From DATFQI01 sp035264365 (lineage in GTDB: Bacteria > Actinomycetota > Thermoleophilia > Solirubrobacterales > Solirubrobacteraceae): a stretch of DNA of 21,669 bases. The stretch spans positions 1 to 21,669 of the forward strand of contig DATFQI010000279.1 of assembly GCA_035264365.1 (NCBI GenBank), in the 5' to 3' direction. Under the pieces are notes generated by a model that made no database searches, was not told where the DNA came from, and was given only the letters and a program-made list of their open reading frames with translations. The first letter of the stretch is position 1. Each line of letters starts with the position of its first letter. Position numbers and translations under genes: made by a program. Of the stretch, positions 20,756 through 21,669 are shown in pieces.

Positions 20756-20992
20756 GTGCTCGAACTCCGCCCGTCGTGCGAGTGCTGCGACCGCGACCTG
20801 CCGCCCGACTCGCCGGACGCGCGGATCTGCACCTACGAGTGCACGTTCTGCGCGCAGTGCGTGGAGGAGCGGCTCGGCGGCGTGTGCCCGAACTGCGGCG
20901 GCGGGTTCGAGCGGCGGCCCGTCCGGCCTTTGGCCGCTCTCGTGAAACACCCCGCCTCCACGGTGCGGGTCCACATGCCGCACAACTGCTAG
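20756..20992 (+). CDS. DUF1272 small zinc-knuckle protein
   Basis: This 78-residue protein is rich in paired Cys residues: C8, C10 and C11 in RPSCECCDRDLP; C25, C29, C32 and C35 in ICTYECTFCAQC; and C44 and C47 in CPNCGG. It ends with the conserved HPASTVRVH. Order and length match the DUF1272 family, whose members are presumed zinc-binding cytoplasmic proteins of unknown role. GTG 20756 gives the family's usual LELRP start and is placed 7 nt after a TAGGAT box. The stop TAG overlaps, on the opposite strand, the stop of the downstream fragment, so the two convergent frames share a CTAG. The family call is firm; the function is unknown. Confidence 0.93.
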   Translation: MLELRPSCECCDRDLPPDSPDARICTYECTFCAQCVEERLGGVCPNCGGGFERRPVRPLAALVKHPASTVRVHMPHNC

Positions 20993-21201
20993 GACTGCTT
21001 CCAGGGCTCGGAGGTGAGGATGGTTTCGGCGACCTTGTCGGGGCAGCCGGGCTTTGTCGTGGTCAGGCGAAGCGTCTTGCCGTCAAGCTTCCAGGTGTAC
21101 GAGCTCGAGATGATCTTGTAGCCGCCTGATGCCTGTGCGCATTCCTGGCCGGTCAGCGTCAACGTGTTCCCTGCGCGCCGACCTGCGAGACGCGTGTCCA
21201 T
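20989..21201 (-). pseudogene. C-terminal remnant of a secreted lipocalin-like or beta-rich protein
   Basis: The 70-residue frame reads as the end of a small beta-rich domain. GNTLTLTGQEC, then SSSYTWKLDGKTLRLT, then GCPDKVAETIL resemble the C-terminal strands of short actinobacterial secreted proteins, where a YxWxLDGxTLxLT strand precedes a Cys that may pair with an earlier one. No signal peptide or N-terminal strands are present. The first ten or so codons (MDTRLAGRRA) look unrelated, so this is probably a truncated relic. It starts 4 nt after the stop of the upstream gene on the same strand, so translation by coupling is possible and a real 70-residue protein cannot be excluded. Third positions carry more A and T than neighbouring genes, which suggests different ancestry. 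Confidence 0.45.
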
Positions 21202-21205
21202 GGGA

Positions 21206-21669
21206 TCAGAGGTCTCCCTCGGGGATCACGCCCGCGCTGATGCTCGCCAGCTGCGAGGGCGTGAACGGCCGGCTCGCGAGCTCCGGGTGCTCGTGCCACG
21301 AGCGGAACAGATGGAGGATGTAGTGCATCCGTTGATGGAGGACCGACCAATCGTGGGCTCCGCAGTCGTCGGCGGCCGGCGCGACTGGCTCGAAGCGCGT
21401 CACGAGCAGCTCGAGGTCCTCGTCTGTGATCGCCTGGAGGGCCTCTGGATAGGGGTCGGCCAGGTGGGCTCCGAGCCAGAGGACCCGTCCTGGCATCGAG
21501 AGCACCATCAGCGAGCGCGTGATGAGGCCTCGCGCGATCTCGGCTCCGTGGCGTTCGATCCTTCGTGCAGTGACGCCCAGGACGGCCGCCGCGGCGGTGT
21601 CGGGCGTGGCTCGGCGCGCTCGCGTGCCGTGTGGCAGAAGGGCGTCGAGGATGCGTCGCCCGAGGTCGC
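21206..21669 (-). CDS. Unrecognised protein, C-terminal part, cut by the window edge
   Basis: The minus-strand frame is open from the right edge (first complete codon ending at 21667) to TGA at 21206-21208, giving 153 residues with no stop. The visible part is soluble and mostly helical. It has an Arg-rich stretch near the window edge (RRILDALLPHGTRARRA), a segment around LITRSLMVLSMPGRVLWLG, and a Trp/His-rich region, DWSVLHQRMHYILHLFRSWHEH. I do not recognise a family. Codon use includes more CGA, CCA and CTT than in the rest of the window. The frame continues beyond the window, so the true N-terminus and any catalytic domain are not visible. Apparent internal Met starts at 21508 and nearby should not be taken as the gene start. 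Confidence 0.6.
   Translation of the reverse strand, partial: DLGRRILDALLPHGTRARRATPDTAAAAVLGVTARRIERHGAEIARGLITRSLMVLSMPGRVLWLGAHLADPYPEALQAITDEDLELLVTRFEPVAPAADDCGAHDWSVLHQRMHYILHLFRSWHEHPELASRPFTPSQLASISAGVIPEGDL

Noticed and set aside
1..21669. CRISPR arrays, tRNA or rRNA genes, insertion sequences, toxin-antitoxin or phage genes
   Set aside because: No regularly spaced repeats, cloverleaf-like segments, transposase or integrase motifs were seen on either strand by eye; a covariance-model scan was not possible.

Overview
This very GC-rich window (coding third positions almost all G or C) looks like a chromosomal segment of an actinobacterium. The actinobacterial-type GlgA/GlgM next to GlgC, the DUF1272 protein, many GTG starts and the apparent leaderless promoters fit a soil Thermoleophilia (Solirubrobacter/Conexibacter-like) best. 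That placement is inference, because no rRNA or other marker gene is present. No tRNA, rRNA, CRISPR array, insertion sequence or phage gene was found.

Layout. 1-3170 (mainly +): the 3' end of a LacZ-type beta-galactosidase, a two-domain sulfurtransferase, an amidase-signature hydrolase, and a small Met/His-rich membrane protein behind a CsoR-like operator. 3172-5728 (-): a secreted GH3 beta-glucosidase and a 49-residue His/Cys protein. 5829-6556 (+): an FCD-type GntR regulator with a palindrome at its promoter. 6699-8547 (-): a translationally overlapping RraA-like aldolase and PLP aminotransferase pair, divergent from an orphan sugar-binding lipoprotein (8619-9929). 9990-13346 (-): a short secreted RTX protein, a 63-residue basic protein, and a MocR regulator coupled (TGATG) to a nitronate monooxygenase-like enzyme. 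A YczE-family membrane protein (13407-14039) diverges from mocR. 13966-14610 (-): an ArsR-like regulator. 14733-18203 (+): a phosphotransferase-glgC-glgA operon for the ADP-glucose route to glycogen or maltose-1-phosphate. 18394-18837: a sigma-70 fragment. 18834-20992 (+): an enolase-superfamily protein, an alpha/beta hydrolase and a DUF1272 zinc-knuckle protein. 20989-21669 (-): a gene remnant and the end of an unrecognised gene, both with less biased codon use.

Together the genes suggest carbohydrate scavenging (LacZ, secreted GH3, sugar-binding lipoprotein) and storage (GlgC/GlgA), with amino-acid/keto-acid side metabolism and several local one-component regulators.

The most notable non-coding signals are: (i) a 57-bp palindromic repeat present twice (54/57 identical, innermost 21 bases invariant); (ii) a recurring TANNNT-N7-start-codon arrangement before six genes, twice reusing the TAG stop of the upstream gene as the start of the -10 box; and (iii) the CsoR-like operator before the Met/His-rich membrane protein. 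I saw no convincing new multi-gene defence or mobile system.
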